Translations under genes and position numbers: made by a program
The notes under the pieces: model-generated
What the model saw: only the letters and a program-made list of their open reading frames with translations
Databases searched by the model: none
Told to the model about the DNA's origin: nothing
In this document: in pieces, positions 62,128-64,000 of the stretch
Position numbering within the stretch: the stretch's first letter is position 1
Layout of the letters: each line of letters starts with the position of its first letter
Assembly: GCF_016743815.1 (NCBI RefSeq)
Contig: NZ_CP061035.1
Coordinates: 1,056,501-1,120,500 of the forward strand
Origin: Sphingomonas aliaeris
GTDB taxonomy: Bacteria > Pseudomonadota > Alphaproteobacteria > Sphingomonadales > Sphingomonadaceae
Length of the DNA: 64,000 nucleotides
Direction of reading: 5' to 3'

Positions 62128-63122
62128 GTCCCAACGAAATTTATTGGGGAGGTCTTGGCCAGATCGTCCTGACCACGGGGTTCTTCGGTTGGCTGTTTTG
62201 GGCCTTTGCTCGTCGCAAGGGCCATAAACGGAGTGTTCAGGACAGCCGAAAGGACGAACCCTATCGGCGATACACCACAGCCCACGACCTGACATTGCGT
62301 GCGCGGGATGTGCCGCGCACGCTCGCAACGGACGAGTATCTCGTCGCTAAAGGCTGGGTGTTGCAGGATCAGGCGATCTGGCAACGAAAAGCGAATATGG
62401 CTCGCGAGATATCGCATTCTTTCTCGGCATCCCTGGCAGGCGATATCGCGGAGATGTTCCGTGACACCAAAGCGGACGACTGGGCTATCTGCCTGCTGAT
62501 CGATCATTCCGGATCGATGCGCGACGACCCAATCATCTACACAGCGGCGACGGCACGCGGGGTGTCCGATGCGCTAGTCGCCGCAGGCACCAAAGTGGCG
62601 GTGCTGGGCTTCTCCACCGTTGGGTGGAAAGGCGGCCGGGCGCGACAGGATTGGTTGTGGCAGGAGCAGCCGAGGCGCCCGGGTAGATTGTGCGCCTTGC
62701 TGCATATTGAATATCAGACGTTCGGAGAAACGCTGTCCGAGCAGGATTGGGAAGTGATGACCCACCCCGATCTACTTCGCGAAAACGTCGATGGCGAGGC
62801 GCTCGAATGGGCGGTTTCGGTGATTGCGGATCGCCCCGAACCGCACAAGCTGATCGTTATGTTGTCCGATGGCGCGCCGGTCGACGATGCTACACTGACC
62901 CATAACGGGCCAAGCCTGCTGGATCGACATCTGATGTCCGTCATCGATTGCGTCGAGGCCGAGGGAAAGATCATGCTAGCCGGCTTAGGCATTGGTTTTG
63001 CGGTGGATCGCTATTATCCCCGATCCCGTTCAACGGCGGATTTGACCGAAATGCCGCATGCCTTGATCGGTTTAATCGGGGATGTCGCGAACGACGTTCG
63101 CCAAGGAAGACATGAACTATGA
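62124..63122 (+). CDS. CobT-like VWA-domain protein with N-terminal membrane helix
   Basis: A 332-residue protein. One helix near the start (IVLTTGFFGWLFWAFARRKG) anchors it in the membrane. Residues about 115-325 match the C-terminal von Willebrand A domain of cobaltochelatase CobT: ICLLIDHSGSMRDDPIIYTA with the MIDAS DxSxS at about 126, LGFSTVGWKGGRARQDWLW, ENVDGEALEWAVSVIADRPE, VMLSDGAPVDDATLTHNGPS and GLGIGFAVDRYYPRS. The CobT N-terminal half is absent, and no CobN/CobS gene is nearby. TTG 62124 overlaps the grpE stop. It is followed by a coupled 57-residue ORF. Confidence 0.8.
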   Translation: MSPNEIYWGGLGQIVLTTGFFGWLFWAFARRKGHKRSVQDSRKDEPYRRYTTAHDLTLRARDVPRTLATDEYLVAKGWVLQDQAIWQRKANMAREISHSFSASLAGDIAEMFRDTKADDWAICLLIDHSGSMRDDPIIYTAATARGVSDALVAAGTKVAVLGFSTVGWKGGRARQDWLWQEQPRRPGRLCALLHIEYQTFGETLSEQDWEVMTHPDLLRENVDGEALEWAVSVIADRPEPHKLIVMLSDGAPVDDATLTHNGPSLLDRHLMSVIDCVEAEGKIMLAGLGIGFAVDRYYPRSRSTADLTEMPHALIGLIGDVANDVRQGRHEL

Positions 63123-63292
63123 TTGAATGTTCGACGGAATCCGGGGCGATCCCGTTTGCGGAATATGCATCGGAAATGGCGTGTCGTAGGGAAGTGGTAG
63201 GTCCGGTCGAAATACCGCGCAACTCCGGGAGGTATGGCACGGAGAGCAAACGCGCCTTGCTGAAGGCGCTCGAACAAACAGGTGCATGGTAG
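63119..63292 (+). CDS. 57-residue protein coupled to the CobT-like gene
   Basis: The ATG overlaps the stop of the VWA gene (ATGA). The product begins MIECSTESGAIPFAEYASEM and ends KRALLKALEQTGAW; it is soluble, with two Cys and no membrane helix. The overlap and the even composition suggest a real gene. The family is not recognised. The TAG stop overlaps a GTG that could start threonine synthase. Confidence 0.55.
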   Translation: MIECSTESGAIPFAEYASEMACRREVVGPVEIPRNSGRYGTESKRALLKALEQTGAW

Positions 63293-63303
63293 TGAGTCCG
63301 GCT

Positions 63304-64000
<697 letters not shown>

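Noticed and set aside
62124..63122. Annotation as cobaltochelatase subunit CobT
   Set aside because: Only the VWA half is present, a membrane helix replaces the N-terminal half, and no cobalamin genes are nearby.

Overview
The window looks like chromosome from an alphaproteobacterium of the Sphingomonas/sphingomonad group. The evidence is high GC coding sequence, sphingan-type exopolysaccharide genes with a separate chain-length protein and tyrosine kinase, a Ros/MucR-family regulator, PEP-CTERM proteins ending in W-[AG]-M-M-I-x-G-F-G, PhaR, class I fumarase, the rph-rdgB/hrcA-grpE neighbourhood, and repeats of the CGTTCGT...TGTCGAAG type. This is an inference from gene content; no 16S rRNA, other rRNA or tRNA gene was seen.

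Bases 1-24300 are an exopolysaccharide (EPS) assembly and export region. It holds the end of a Wzz/GumC-type chain-length protein, its BY-kinase partner, at least seven glycosyltransferases (GT4, GT2, GT25, GT-C-like and WecG/TagA-like), two serine-acetyltransferase-like enzymes, a Wzx-type flippase, an acyltransferase-3 protein plus a truncated second copy, and a Wzy/WaaL-type polymerase. Inside the cluster lie a 1167-residue protein with a glycosidase-like domain and RTX repeats, and a two-gene type I secretion system (ABC transporter and membrane fusion protein). A secreted polysaccharide-active protein working with the cluster is the most attractive hypothesis here.

Bases 24300-35000 hold small membrane ORFs, a PEP-CTERM protein, a 2OG-Fe(II) oxygenase, a CAP-domain protein, a MucR-like regulator without a usable zinc site, an aldo/keto reductase, an ArsR regulator, a phytase-esterase-like PEP-CTERM protein, an MFS transporter and alanine racemase. 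Bases 35000-44800 hold a TonB-dependent receptor, a polyhydroxyalkanoate set (thiolase, PhaC-like protein, PhaR), a retropepsin-PDZ protein with a Crp-type regulator, and a haloacid dehalogenase.

Bases 45200-49235 carry class I ribonucleotide reductase (nrdA, nrdB) with small genes between them. An AT-richer island with two HEPN/DUF4145-like proteins follows. Next come a helix-turn-helix protein, two lipoproteins, a GGDEF-EAL-PilZ protein, class I fumarase, a DMT transporter, rdgB and rph facing hrcA-grpE, a CobT-like VWA protein with a coupled 57-residue ORF, and the start of threonine synthase, cut by the window end.

Six genes (WecG/TagA-like, serine acetyltransferase, thiolase, nrdA, DUF4893 and rph) are broken by one- or two-base indels, several of them in homopolymers, while the protein sequence continues in another frame. 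One of them, nrdA, is probably essential, so base-calling errors are a real possibility and should be excluded before any of these genes is called dead.
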